This document shows positions 1 to 5,687 of a stretch of 5,897 nt of DNA, in pieces. Position 1 is the stretch's first letter; the number at the start of each line of letters is the position of its first letter. A program made the position numbers and the translations under genes. The stretch lies in assembly GCA_041485845.1 (NCBI GenBank), contig JBGPKH010000573.1, forward strand, positions 1 through 5,897. The letters run 5' to 3'. Source of the stretch: OMOG01 sp041485845 (GTDB taxonomy: Bacteria > Acidobacteriota > Terriglobia > Bryobacterales > Bryobacteraceae). The notes beneath the pieces were generated by a model, which ran no database searches, was not told where the DNA came from, and was given only the letters and a program-made list of their open reading frames with translations.

Positions 1-2
1 AG

Positions 3-116
3 CATGGCGCCACGTCTGAGCAGGTCGCCGACATCCTCGGGGATAGCCCGGAAGTTGTCAGAAAGCACTGTGGCAAGTGGTCAAAGGGCCGGCAGGGCAA
101 CATTGATCGCCCGTAA
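3..116 (+). CDS. Phage-type integrase (tyrosine recombinase), C-terminal fragment
   Basis: The reading frame is open from the window edge to a TAA at 114-116 and gives 37 residues. The tail (ADILGDSPEVVRKH, then C, then GKWSKGRQ) matches the C-terminal box of tyrosine recombinases, in which a helix ending in LGHS or LGNS is followed by a K/R-H-Y-x-x-W segment holding the nucleophilic Tyr. Such enzymes cut and join DNA at attachment sites to insert or excise phages and genomic islands. Here Cys (codon 69-71, TGT) stands where Tyr is expected, and Asp stands where the box often has His, so the enzyme may be inactive. A sequencing error (TAT to TGT) would give the same result. The gene ends 25 bp from the 3' end of a tRNA-Leu gene, which fits integration there. 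The rest of the gene, including the catalytic Arg residues, lies outside the window. Confidence 0.75.
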   Translation, partial: HGATSEQVADILGDSPEVVRKHCGKWSKGRQGNIDRP

Positions 117-141
117 ACTAATGAAACTACGTACTTTAAAT

Positions 142-168
142 TGGTGCGGAGAGGGGGACTTGAACCCC
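142..168. other. Putative integration attachment site at the tRNA-Leu 3' end
   Basis: Tyrosine integrases commonly recombine at the T-arm and acceptor 3' end of tRNA genes and rebuild the tRNA. The integrase fragment ends at 116, next to the 3' end of this tRNA, so the T-arm-to-CCA stretch is the natural candidate for the att core. No second copy of this sequence is present in the window, so the other att half, and therefore the exact core, cannot be defined. The call is positional inference. Confidence 0.35.
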
Positions 169-228
169 CACGAGATTGCTCCCGCTAGCACCTCAAGCTA
201 GTGCGTCTGCCAATTCCGCCACCTCCGC
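142..228 (-). tRNA. tRNA-Leu (anticodon GAG)
   Basis: The minus strand folds into a complete 87-nt class II tRNA. It has a GCGGAGG/TCTCCGC acceptor stem with an encoded CCA end at 142-144 and discriminator A at 145. The D-arm has a GCG/CGC stem and the conserved GG. The anticodon stem is CTAGC/GCTAG, and its loop TTGAGGT holds anticodon GAG at 192-194. A long variable arm (GAG/CTC core) is typical of tRNA-Leu, and the T-arm is GGGGG-TTCAAGT-CCCCC. It decodes CUC and CUU. It starts 14 bp after the secG stop and is probably on the same transcript, as leuU is in E. coli. Its 3' end faces the integrase remnant. Confidence 0.97.
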
Positions 229-242
229 ATTTGTGTGGCGCG

Positions 243-686
243 CTACTTCTTTACCGGCGGCTGCTGCACCGGCGCCGCTGGCGGCGCCTGGTTCGCTGGA
301 GCCGGGAGCGGCAACTCGATTGGCTTCCCGCCTTCCGGCGTCACCGTGATCGGTTGGGGAATTCCGGGACTCTGGACCGGAGCCGGCTGGCTCTTTGCCG
401 GAGCGCTCTTCGACGGAGCGCCTTCGAGCACCGTCGTACCCAGACCCGCGCTCTTAGTAGCCAGGATCGAGAGCGACAGCGAGGTGATCATGAAGAGCAC
501 CGCTGAAATGGTGGTGGCCTTGGAAAGCAGTGTCGCCGAGCCGCGCGGGCCGAAAGCCGTCTGCGAGCCCATGCCGCCGAACGCGCCCGCAAGGTCCGCC
601 GCCTTCCCGCTTTGCAGCAACACCACAATAATCAGGAAGATGCACACCACTACATGAACCAATAACGCCAGAGTATACAACCACAT
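243..686 (-). CDS. secG: Preprotein translocase subunit SecG
   Basis: This is a 147-residue SecG, the small accessory membrane subunit of the SecYEG protein-export channel. It has two transmembrane helices, about residues 3-23 and 56-77. Between them is the family signature LLQSGKAADLAGAFGG followed by GSQTAFGPRGSATLLSKAT. After helix 2 comes a Pro/Ala/Gln-rich tail of about 65 residues (85-147). That tail is longer than the E. coli protein's and is seen in other GC-rich phyla. The ATG at 684-686 is preferred because the upstream in-frame extension only translates a tandem DNA repeat (MTRGCLTRG-type). No Shine-Dalgarno sequence precedes the ATG, and a good -10 element lies only 9 nt away, so the mRNA may be almost leaderless. 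mqnA lies upstream and tRNA-Leu 14 bp downstream. Confidence 0.95.
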   Translation of the reverse strand: MWLYTLALLVHVVVCIFLIIVVLLQSGKAADLAGAFGGMGSQTAFGPRGSATLLSKATTISAVLFMITSLSLSILATKSAGLGTTVLEGAPSKSAPAKSQPAPVQSPGIPQPITVTPEGGKPIELPLPAPANQAPPAAPVQQPPVKK

Positions 687-695
687 CGTGTTCTT

Positions 696-725
696 AGTAT
701 AGGGGACCGGCTTGCCGCGGGTCAA
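696..725 (-). promoter_or_regulatory. Candidate sigma70-type promoter for secG
   Basis: On the minus strand, TTGACC (720-725) is followed by an 18-bp spacer and TATACT (696-701), a close match to the -35/-10 consensus. The predicted start of transcription is about 3 nt before the secG ATG, so the transcript would be nearly leaderless. This agrees with the missing Shine-Dalgarno sequence. The -35 hexamer is part of the 15-bp tandem repeat next to it. Confidence 0.45.
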
Positions 726-767
726 ACAGCCGCGGGTCAAACAGCCGCGGGTCAAACGGCCGCGGGA
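714..767. repeat. 15-bp tandem repeat, 3.6 copies
   Basis: The unit GCCGCGGGTCAAACA occurs at 714-728 and 729-743. A third copy with one change (final G) is at 744-758, followed by a 9-bp partial copy at 759-767. The rightmost units hold the last codons and stop of mqnA (PAAV-stop on the minus strand). The other units therefore repeat this ending, so the mqnA frame meets a TGA in each of the three full copies. The array fills most of the mqnA-secG spacer. Replication slippage from the mqnA 3' end is the simplest origin. Confidence 0.95.
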
Positions 768-1543
768 CGGCGCTCCAACTGCCGCGCATAACGCAGAAAC
801 AGCTCCATGCCTTGGTAGTCGCGCGGGCCCAGCTCGTGAACAATGTGGCGCGTCAGATACTCGCGCACGAGGCTGGCCGGGAACTCCCTGCTGGCAGCCT
901 CCGACGCCACGATCTCATCGATTCGGTCCTTGCCGTAGCGGTACGACTCGCAAAACACCTGCGACACTTCCGGCGTCACCGCGCCCTTGCGCCCGGCCCA
1001 TACCGCGAAGACCATGGGGAGCCCCGTCATTTGCACCCACTCCGCTCCCAGGTCGTACACCTGCGCCCCGCCGGACGGGTGGATGCGCAGCGCCGGATCA
1101 CCGATGATCAGCGCCGCGTCGGCGATGCGCAACATTGCTTCCAGATCGGGCGCATGCGCCATGCATTCGGGCTCGGCGCCGTAGCGCCGCTCCAGGACGA
1201 TCCGCGCGAGCGCTACCGACGTCCGTGAGCTCGAATCCGCCGCCAGCGTCCGGATTTCCGCCGCGGGCCGCGACGACACCAGCAGAATGCTGCGCACGGG
1301 TCCATGGCACGCGATTCCTGTGCCAGGGATCACATCGAGGTCCTGGCGGGTCAGTTCGAAGGAAGGGATGATGCCGATGTCGGCCGCCCCGGATCCCACT
1401 TGGTCGGCGCACTCGGCGGGAAGGCGGAAATCCAGGTCGAACAGACCCCGTTGCGGCCCGTGGAGCATGCCCCAGACCAGGGGCGTGGTGTTCAGGAAGC
1501 TGACGGCGCACACCCTCAGCCGGTTCGGAGTGGTATGGTTCAA
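752..1543 (-). CDS. mqnA: Chorismate dehydratase MqnA (menaquinone biosynthesis, futalosine pathway)
   Basis: MqnA removes water from chorismate to give 3-[(1-carboxyvinyl)oxy]benzoate, the first step of the futalosine route to menaquinone. It is a soluble protein with a periplasmic-binding-protein-like fold. The 263-residue product carries the family pattern: VCAVSFLNTTPLVWG near the N-terminus (11-25), GAADIGIIPSFEL (52-64), SSSRTSVALARIVL (104-117), ADAALIIGDPAL (141-152) and DLGAEWVQMTGLP (164-176). Length is close to the usual 270-290. A TTG at 1541-1543 is chosen as start because it lies ten codons before the conserved RVCAVSFLN motif. The frame stays open to an ATG at 1690, but that extension would translate a pair of DNA repeats. 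A GTG at 1513 is another option. secG follows 65 bp downstream. Other mqn genes are not in the window. Confidence 0.92.
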   Translation of the reverse strand: MNHTTPNRLRVCAVSFLNTTPLVWGMLHGPQRGLFDLDFRLPAECADQVGSGAADIGIIPSFELTRQDLDVIPGTGIACHGPVRSILLVSSRPAAEIRTLAADSSSRTSVALARIVLERRYGAEPECMAHAPDLEAMLRIADAALIIGDPALRIHPSGGAQVYDLGAEWVQMTGLPMVFAVWAGRKGAVTPEVSQVFCESYRYGKDRIDEIVASEAASREFPASLVREYLTRHIVHELGPRDYQGMELFLRYARQLERRPAAV

Positions 1544-1563
1544 CTCACAGTTTAGCAAAAGGT

Positions 1564-1670
1564 CCGCGCTGCGCCTGGCAGTCCCGGCAGTGGCACCCGG
1601 GTGCATGGCGGCCTTGACCAACGCCGGCCTGCCCGCGCTGCGCCTGGCAGTGGCGGCAGTGGCACCCGGT
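1564..1670. repeat. Direct repeat pair, 38-bp units 69 bp apart
   Basis: The stretch at 1564-1601 (beginning CCGCGCTGCGCCTGGCAGT) recurs at 1633-1670 with only a few mismatches (1583-1584 CC versus 1652-1653 GG, and the last bases). Each copy contains CAGTGGCAC (1588-1596 and 1657-1665). The same 9-mer, in both orientations, is in the inverted repeat near 5.7 kb. The pair lies in the spacer between mqnA and the divergent pseudogene. It looks like two copies of a short dispersed intergenic repeat rather than coding sequence. Confidence 0.8.
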
Positions 1671-1684
1671 GGTACCGCCCTCAT

Positions 1685-1712
1685 TTGCACGATTTTCGCC
1701 GTCTGTTATGCT
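1685..1712 (+). promoter_or_regulatory. Candidate sigma70-type promoter of the NHL-repeat remnant
   Basis: TTGCAC (1685-1690), a 16-bp spacer and TATGCT (1707-1712) resemble a sigma70 promoter. It is followed, about 40 bp later, by the GTG start and signal peptide of the broken secreted protein. The position and orientation fit a promoter left behind with the pseudogene. Confidence 0.4.
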
Positions 1713-1753
1713 TTAGATGAGCGCTTCCCGCGTCGCGCCCGCCTTGGAAACCG

Positions 1754-2144
1754 GTGAAACAGAAACTGTTATCCGCATTTGGTCTGGCTCTGTTGGGCGC
1801 TGCACAAGGTTTCGCGCAAGCTCCGGTTCCCATCAACACCAGTCCTTCGCGCATCGTCGGGCATCCCAGATCCGAACAGAACGGCGCCCTCGTCTCCATG
1901 GCCCCAACCTGGTGAAGGGTCGCGAAATGTGAGCCCTCAAGGGGTCGTGGCCGACACCCCGGTAATTCCGCCCATCCTCTATGTAAGCGACAGCAACAAC
2001 AACCGCGTCCTGGCCTGGAAGAACGCCACGGATTTCAGAAACGGTCTGCCGGCCGACCTGGTCATCGGTCAGCAGGACTTCCTGCACACTGGCCCGCAAG
2101 GGCCGTGGATCGGGCTCCAGACGGGCTTGAACGGACCGACGGGC
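1754..2144 (+). pseudogene. Broken 5' end of a secreted NHL/beta-propeller repeat protein
   Basis: From GTG 1754 (GGAA lies about 5 bases upstream) a signal peptide is read: KQK, the hydrophobic stretch LLSAFGLALLGAAQG, then FAQA. The mature start is PVPINTSPSRIVG, and the frame stops at TGA 1913-1915. The protein resumes one frame over as GPNLVKGREM up to a TGA near 1930. It resumes a second time in the third frame as SPQGVVADTPVIPPILYVSDSNNNRVLAWKNA, in blocks up to GLNGPTG at 2144. Both shifts look like loss of one base. VSDSNNNRVLAW is an NHL-repeat type motif found in large secreted beta-propeller proteins of Acidobacteria (from memory of the family). After GPTG the similarity ends, where LAVD followed by more repeats would be expected. 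The gene is thus frameshifted twice and has lost its 3' part next to the end of the cyclase gene. Assembly error is the alternative for the shifts. Confidence 0.75.
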
Positions 2145-2168
2145 AGCCGGCCTTGGTCGGCCCGCCTT

Positions 2169-3356
2169 TCAGGGATTGTTCGCCTGGCGCGCGGGAGGCC
2201 GCTCCCCCGCCCGCGACCGCTTCAGCGCATACATGTTCCGGTCCGCTTCTTCCAAGGCATCGCGCAGCGTTCGTCCGTATGCTTCGGCGGTCCCCCAACT
2301 GAACGAAATCGGCAGAATGCCGAATCCGCGTACGCGAAAGTCCCGCAGACGCAGCTCGATTTCGGCCATACGCTTGCGGGCCACGTCGGCGCGCTGGTTG
2401 TGGAACAGGATGACGAATTCGTCGCCGCCCCAGCGGAATGCCTCGTCCTCGTGGCGGATCGAAGCTTGCAGGAGGTTGCCGATATTGCGCAGAATCTCGT
2501 TGCCCACCAGGTGCCCGAAGCGATCGTTGACGTCCTTGAAATTGTCCATATCGCAGACCGCCACCACGCCGCCAAACTCGCCGGGCTCCTCGACGCGCCG
2601 CGACAGCGCCGCCTGGTTGAACAATCCCGTCAGGCGGTCCAGGTCGAGGGTGTGTTTGGTTTCGCGGCGCACGTGGTCCAGCTCCGCGTCGAGCTCCTGG
2701 ATGCGGTCGATCTGGCCTTCGCTCCACATGGCCATGGCGGCGAAGGCCAGCAGGCAGTGGAGGGCGAAATCGATGTACGTCTCGTGGTGCAAATACTGTG
2801 CCCATGCCGGCGCGCGGCCGGCGTGGTACAGGTAGACGAAAATGACCGCGTGCTCCAGAAACGCCACGGCCAGCAGCAGCAAGGAGAAACGAAAGATCCG
2901 TCTCCCCACCCCCTGGTGGCGGCGCAGCGTGAGAAAGTTGTAGAAGTACACGAAGGCCAGCACCAGGGCATGAGAAATCTGGTATGCCTCCAGGCCCGCC
3001 AACTGGCCGAGCGCCCACACCAGCGCGACGAAGATCGGCAAAATCGCAATCAGCCGGAGCACCGTGCGCCAGTCCCTCATATCGGAAGCGAACCCGGCGC
3101 GCGCCGCCGAAATCAGCACGATGACGAAGGCGAACTCGAAGGTGGCGTACGGCGCGAGCCATCCCGTGTTCCCCGTGCTGAGCAGCTCATAGCCAAAGAA
3201 AGTCGCCAGCAGCCGCAGCACCCAGGCGATGGCCCACAACCCGAAATAGACCGCCCGCGACTGCCGGTAGAGGAACAGAAACACCATTCCAAACAGCAGG
3301 GCGCCGATTTCCTGGATGTAAAATGACGTGATATCCGGAAGCGTGCTGGGGTCCAT
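2169..3356 (-). CDS. Membrane-bound diguanylate cyclase (GGDEF domain)
   Basis: Diguanylate cyclases make the second messenger c-di-GMP from two GTP. The 395-residue protein has about six or seven hydrophobic segments in residues 14-211 (for example 14-30, 36-55, 68-85, 98-118, 126-142, 155-178, 195-211). This forms an unrecognised membrane sensor region with no obvious named domain. A short charged helix (about 212-238) leads to the GGDEF domain. That domain starts at DRLTGLFNQ (240-248), has the metal-binding CDMDNFKDVND (268-278) and the intact active-site GGDEF (310-314). The allosteric I-site RHED (301-304) sits exactly five residues before it, so product inhibition is likely. The protein ends soon after the domain. 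The start ATG is 4 bp after the ymdB-like gene, with GGAG inside that gene's end as a possible ribosome site, so the two are probably co-transcribed and translationally coupled. Confidence 0.95.
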   Translation of the reverse strand: MDPSTLPDITSFYIQEIGALLFGMVFLFLYRQSRAVYFGLWAIAWVLRLLATFFGYELLSTGNTGWLAPYATFEFAFVIVLISAARAGFASDMRDWRTVLRLIAILPIFVALVWALGQLAGLEAYQISHALVLAFVYFYNFLTLRRHQGVGRRIFRFSLLLLAVAFLEHAVIFVYLYHAGRAPAWAQYLHHETYIDFALHCLLAFAAMAMWSEGQIDRIQELDAELDHVRRETKHTLDLDRLTGLFNQAALSRRVEEPGEFGGVVAVCDMDNFKDVNDRFGHLVGNEILRNIGNLLQASIRHEDEAFRWGGDEFVILFHNQRADVARKRMAEIELRLRDFRVRGFGILPISFSWGTAEAYGRTLRDALEEADRNMYALKRSRAGERPPARQANNP

Positions 3357-3360
3357 CCGC

Positions 3361-4140
3361 TCAGTCTCCGTTGAGGGCGTGCCGGCGAACCCCGCGCGCC
3401 AGGCCGGTGGTCTCGTCCACGTCGACGATCACCGCGTGCAATTCCGGGCTGTGGCGCGCGGCTTCCATGCGCACCGGCAATCCGGTAAGAAACCGTTGGA
3501 TGATGATCTCGGTCTGTACGCCGATGACCGAAGCGTAAGGGCCGGTCATCCCGCAATCCGTCTGATAGGCGGTGCCGCCGGGCAGAATGCGGGTATCAGC
3601 CGTAGGTACGTGGGTGTGGGTGCCGACGACCGCCGAGACGCGGCCATCCAGGTACCAGCCCATGGCAATCTTCTCGCTGGTCACCTCCGCGTGGAAATCC
3701 ACGAACTTCACCTTGACGTGGGGTTCCAGCTCGGCTAGAATCTGGTCGGCTTTGCGGAACGGGCAATCCGTCACCGGCATGTAGGTTCGGCCCTGAAGAT
3801 TGAGTATGGCGCACTCCACGCCATTGCGCGCGCGGAAAACCAGGACTCCGCGGCCGGGCGCGTGCGGGTAGTTGGCCGGCCGCAGCAGCCGCGGCTGGCG
3901 CGCGAAGTAATCGTACAGCTCGCGCTTGTCCCACACGTGGTTGCCGGAAGTCAGGACATCCAGTCCCAGGCCCAGCAGTTCCTCGGCAATCGCCGGCGTG
4001 ATCCCGAAGCCGCCGGCGGCATTCTCCGCGTTGGCGATGGCGAGATCGATGGCATTGGTCTCGACGATGTCCTGAAGATGGTCGGCGACGATCCTGCGGC
4101 CGGGCGAGGCGAAGATATCCCCGATGAAAAGAATGTTCAT
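3361..4140 (-). CDS. ymdB: YmdB-family metallophosphoesterase (TIGR00282)
   Basis: This 259-residue protein matches the YmdB family of dinuclear-metal phosphodiesterases. Bacillus subtilis YmdB hydrolyses 2',3'-cyclic nucleotides and affects motility and biofilm choice. All the metal and catalytic positions appear in order: GDIFASPGR with Asp8, NAENAAGG with Glu39, TSGNHVWDK with Asn67 and His68, VDFHAEVTSEK with His150, and VGTHTHVPTAD with His175 and His177. These residue numbers are the same as in the B. subtilis enzyme as I recall them. Length is normal for the family and there is no signal peptide, so it is cytoplasmic. Unlike in Firmicutes, where it lies near rny, here it precedes a diguanylate cyclase gene by 4 bp. 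No strong Shine-Dalgarno sequence is seen before the ATG. The substrate in this organism is not known. Confidence 0.93.
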   Translation of the reverse strand: MNILFIGDIFASPGRRIVADHLQDIVETNAIDLAIANAENAAGGFGITPAIAEELLGLGLDVLTSGNHVWDKRELYDYFARQPRLLRPANYPHAPGRGVLVFRARNGVECAILNLQGRTYMPVTDCPFRKADQILAELEPHVKVKFVDFHAEVTSEKIAMGWYLDGRVSAVVGTHTHVPTADTRILPGGTAYQTDCGMTGPYASVIGVQTEIIIQRFLTGLPVRMEAARHSPELHAVIVDVDETTGLARGVRRHALNGD

Positions 4141-4229
4141 CCCTATAGGAATTCAAGTTAACACGTTGGACCGGCCCCGGACGGATGGCTGCTCATTTTT
4201 CCAACCACCTGGCGCGGCCGCGGACTGGA

Positions 4230-4248
4230 GCCGGCAAACGCCGCCGGC
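4230..4248 (-). terminator. GC-rich hairpin after the MFS gene, weak terminator candidate
   Basis: GCCGGC (4230-4235) and GCCGGC (4243-4248) form a six-pair stem with a seven-base loop in the 137-bp spacer between the MFS gene and the ymdB-like gene. There is no T-run after it on the minus strand, so it does not qualify as a standard intrinsic terminator. It may weaken read-through or be chance in GC-rich sequence. Apart from this stem I see nothing clear in 4141-4277. Confidence 0.2.
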
Positions 4249-4277
4249 GATTTGGGGATCGTCGAGCGGCGAGGCGG

Positions 4278-5486
4278 CTAGGCGGCCATCGCTTTTCGCA
4301 ATTTCCCAAGCCCCACCACACCAATACTCACCAGCATGGCCGCGCTGGCAAAGTAGAGATTGCGGATGCCCGCCCTCTGCGCCACCGGGCCCGCCACGAA
4401 CATCGCGAGCACCTGCGACATCGCCAGCAGGGACATCAGGCTGCTCATCACGCGGCCGAGCAACGCGTGCGGCGTTTCCTGCTGGAGCAGGGTCTGCGAG
4501 GGCACCATGATGAACGCCGCAAAGAAGCCCAGGGCAAGCATACCGAGAGCCGTGGTAATCACCTTGCCCATTAAAGCGGTCACAAAGACGGCCACGCCCA
4601 TCCCGCCGAGACCGTAAACGATCAGGTACTGTTGGGGAATTTTGCGGGCAAACCGGTGCAGGGACTGCGTGCCGGCGATCATGCCGAATCCGATCAGCGA
4701 ATTCAGGATCCCAAACAGGGCCGCCGTGGAAACCAGGACGTCGCGCACGTACACCGACAACAAGGCTCCGAAGCAGCGCACCGCGAACATGCCGGCGGTC
4801 ATCGAAAGCATGACGAACGAAATCGCCGCGTGCGTGAAGATGAACCGGAATCCCTGCAGCATGGAGGTGAGAATGGAACCCGCGGCCGCGGCTGGGGAGC
4901 GTTCGCGGTGGATCGCGATACTCATCACCATGGCGGCCGAAAAGACGAAGCTGAAGCTGTCGAACAGGAAACAATAGTTGGCGCCCAACCACTGGACCAG
5001 CAGGCCGGAAATCGCCGGGCTCACGATTTGCGCGCCCTGCACCGCCTGCGACATCAAGGCGTTGACCGCCATCAATCCCGCCGCGGGCGCGATCGCCCGC
5101 ACCGCCACCGACTGCGCCGGCACGAAGAAGCTGGACACCATACTGAGCGCGAAGAAAGTGCCGTAGATCGCGTTCAGGTTGCCGCGCACGAAAACCAGCG
5201 CCAGGACGAGCACGGCGCGGATCAGGTCGCTCGCGATCATGGTCCACTTCACGTTCCACTTGTCGACGAAGACGCCGGCCACCGGGCTCATGACGGCCAG
5301 CGGCAGCAGGAACGAGACCAGGATCATGCTAACCTGCGTCGGTGTGCCGTGCAGTTGAAACGTCACCACGCTGAACACCGCGAAGACGGCCAGCAGGTCG
5401 CCGAAGATGCTGACGATTTGCGCCAGCCATAGCCGCCGCACCGCACGTATGCGCAGGACCTCGCGGAAGCTGAGTTGGGGTGACAT
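4278..5486 (-). CDS. MFS transporter, probable exporter (MFS_3/EntS-like)
   Basis: This is a 402-residue inner-membrane major facilitator with about 12 hydrophobic helices. The cytoplasmic N-terminus (FREVLRIRAVRRLW) leads into helix 1 (LAQIVSIFGDLLAVFAVFSV). The loop after helix 2 has a motif-A-like GVFVDKWNVKWTMIASDL (71-88), with Asp75 in the usual place. IVSPAISG (154-161) resembles the exporter-type motif of helix 5. A second loop with ETPHALLGRVMS is also typical of the MFS_3 group, which includes the enterobactin exporter EntS and drug-efflux proteins. The substrate cannot be read from the sequence. ATG 5486 is preferred. An in-frame GTG at 5525 would add 13 polar residues not expected in the family. 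No clear Shine-Dalgarno sequence precedes either start. A palindrome about 80 bp upstream may be its operator. The ymdB-like gene follows after 137 bp. Confidence 0.9.
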   Translation of the reverse strand: MSPQLSFREVLRIRAVRRLWLAQIVSIFGDLLAVFAVFSVVTFQLHGTPTQVSMILVSFLLPLAVMSPVAGVFVDKWNVKWTMIASDLIRAVLVLALVFVRGNLNAIYGTFFALSMVSSFFVPAQSVAVRAIAPAAGLMAVNALMSQAVQGAQIVSPAISGLLVQWLGANYCFLFDSFSFVFSAAMVMSIAIHRERSPAAAAGSILTSMLQGFRFIFTHAAISFVMLSMTAGMFAVRCFGALLSVYVRDVLVSTAALFGILNSLIGFGMIAGTQSLHRFARKIPQQYLIVYGLGGMGVAVFVTALMGKVITTALGMLALGFFAAFIMVPSQTLLQQETPHALLGRVMSSLMSLLAMSQVLAMFVAGPVAQRAGIRNLYFASAAMLVSIGVVGLGKLRKAMAA

Positions 5487-5566
5487 GATGGAGCGCCGGG
5501 CGGTCTGACTATCATACCAGCCCACAGCTTGCCCGCGGAATTTGAATACGGGGGGAAATAACGAAA

Positions 5567-5587
5567 CCGAAACGAAGTTCGTTTCGG
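5567..5587. promoter_or_regulatory. Perfect 21-bp palindrome, candidate repressor operator
   Basis: The arms CCGAAACGAA (5567-5576) and TTCGTTTCGG (5578-5587) are exact inverted copies around a single central G. Size, perfect symmetry and a central odd base resemble binding sites of dimeric regulators such as TetR-family repressors. It lies 81 bp upstream of the preferred MFS start. A possible -10 hexamer TATGAT (minus strand, 5511-5516) lies between them, with no matching -35. Regulation of the exporter is the simplest reading. No regulator gene is in the window. Confidence 0.5.
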
Positions 5588-5687
5588 GCGAGCAGGCGGT
5601 CTATCACGACGCGAAGCACCGGTCGCCTATTCTGCCGCCCAGGATTCCGGAAACCGGGGCGCCTGGTGCACGTTGAGACCCGGGGAA

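Noticed and set aside
687..755. N-terminal extension of secG to a start at 755
   Set aside because: The extension translates the 15-bp tandem repeat and precedes the first SecG transmembrane helix without homology. ATG 686 fits the family.
1549..1554. TAAACT as a -10 box for mqnA
   Set aside because: No acceptable -35 hexamer lies 16-18 bp upstream, and the start of transcription would fall on the TTG codon itself. It is too weak to list.
2145..2168. Possible shared terminator between the NHL remnant and the cyclase gene
   Set aside because: Only short imperfect GC pairing is present, without a convincing stem or T-run on either strand.
2062..3162. Long minus-strand frame of 366 codons overlapping the cyclase
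   Set aside because: It is an Arg/Gly/Pro-rich alternate frame of the well-supported GGDEF gene.
1779..3326. Open plus-strand frame of 515 codons
   Set aside because: Most of it is antisense to the GGDEF gene and its product is a low-complexity, charged sequence typical of a high-GC shadow frame. Only the part up to about 2144 matches a real protein, the NHL remnant.
4153..5259. Minus-strand frame of 368 codons overlapping the MFS gene
   Set aside because: It is an Arg/Gly-rich alternate frame. The other frame shows clear transporter helices and motifs.
4632..5432. Plus-strand frame of 266 codons opposite the MFS gene
   Set aside because: The product is rich in His, Arg, Asp and Gln, as expected for the complement of membrane-helix codons.
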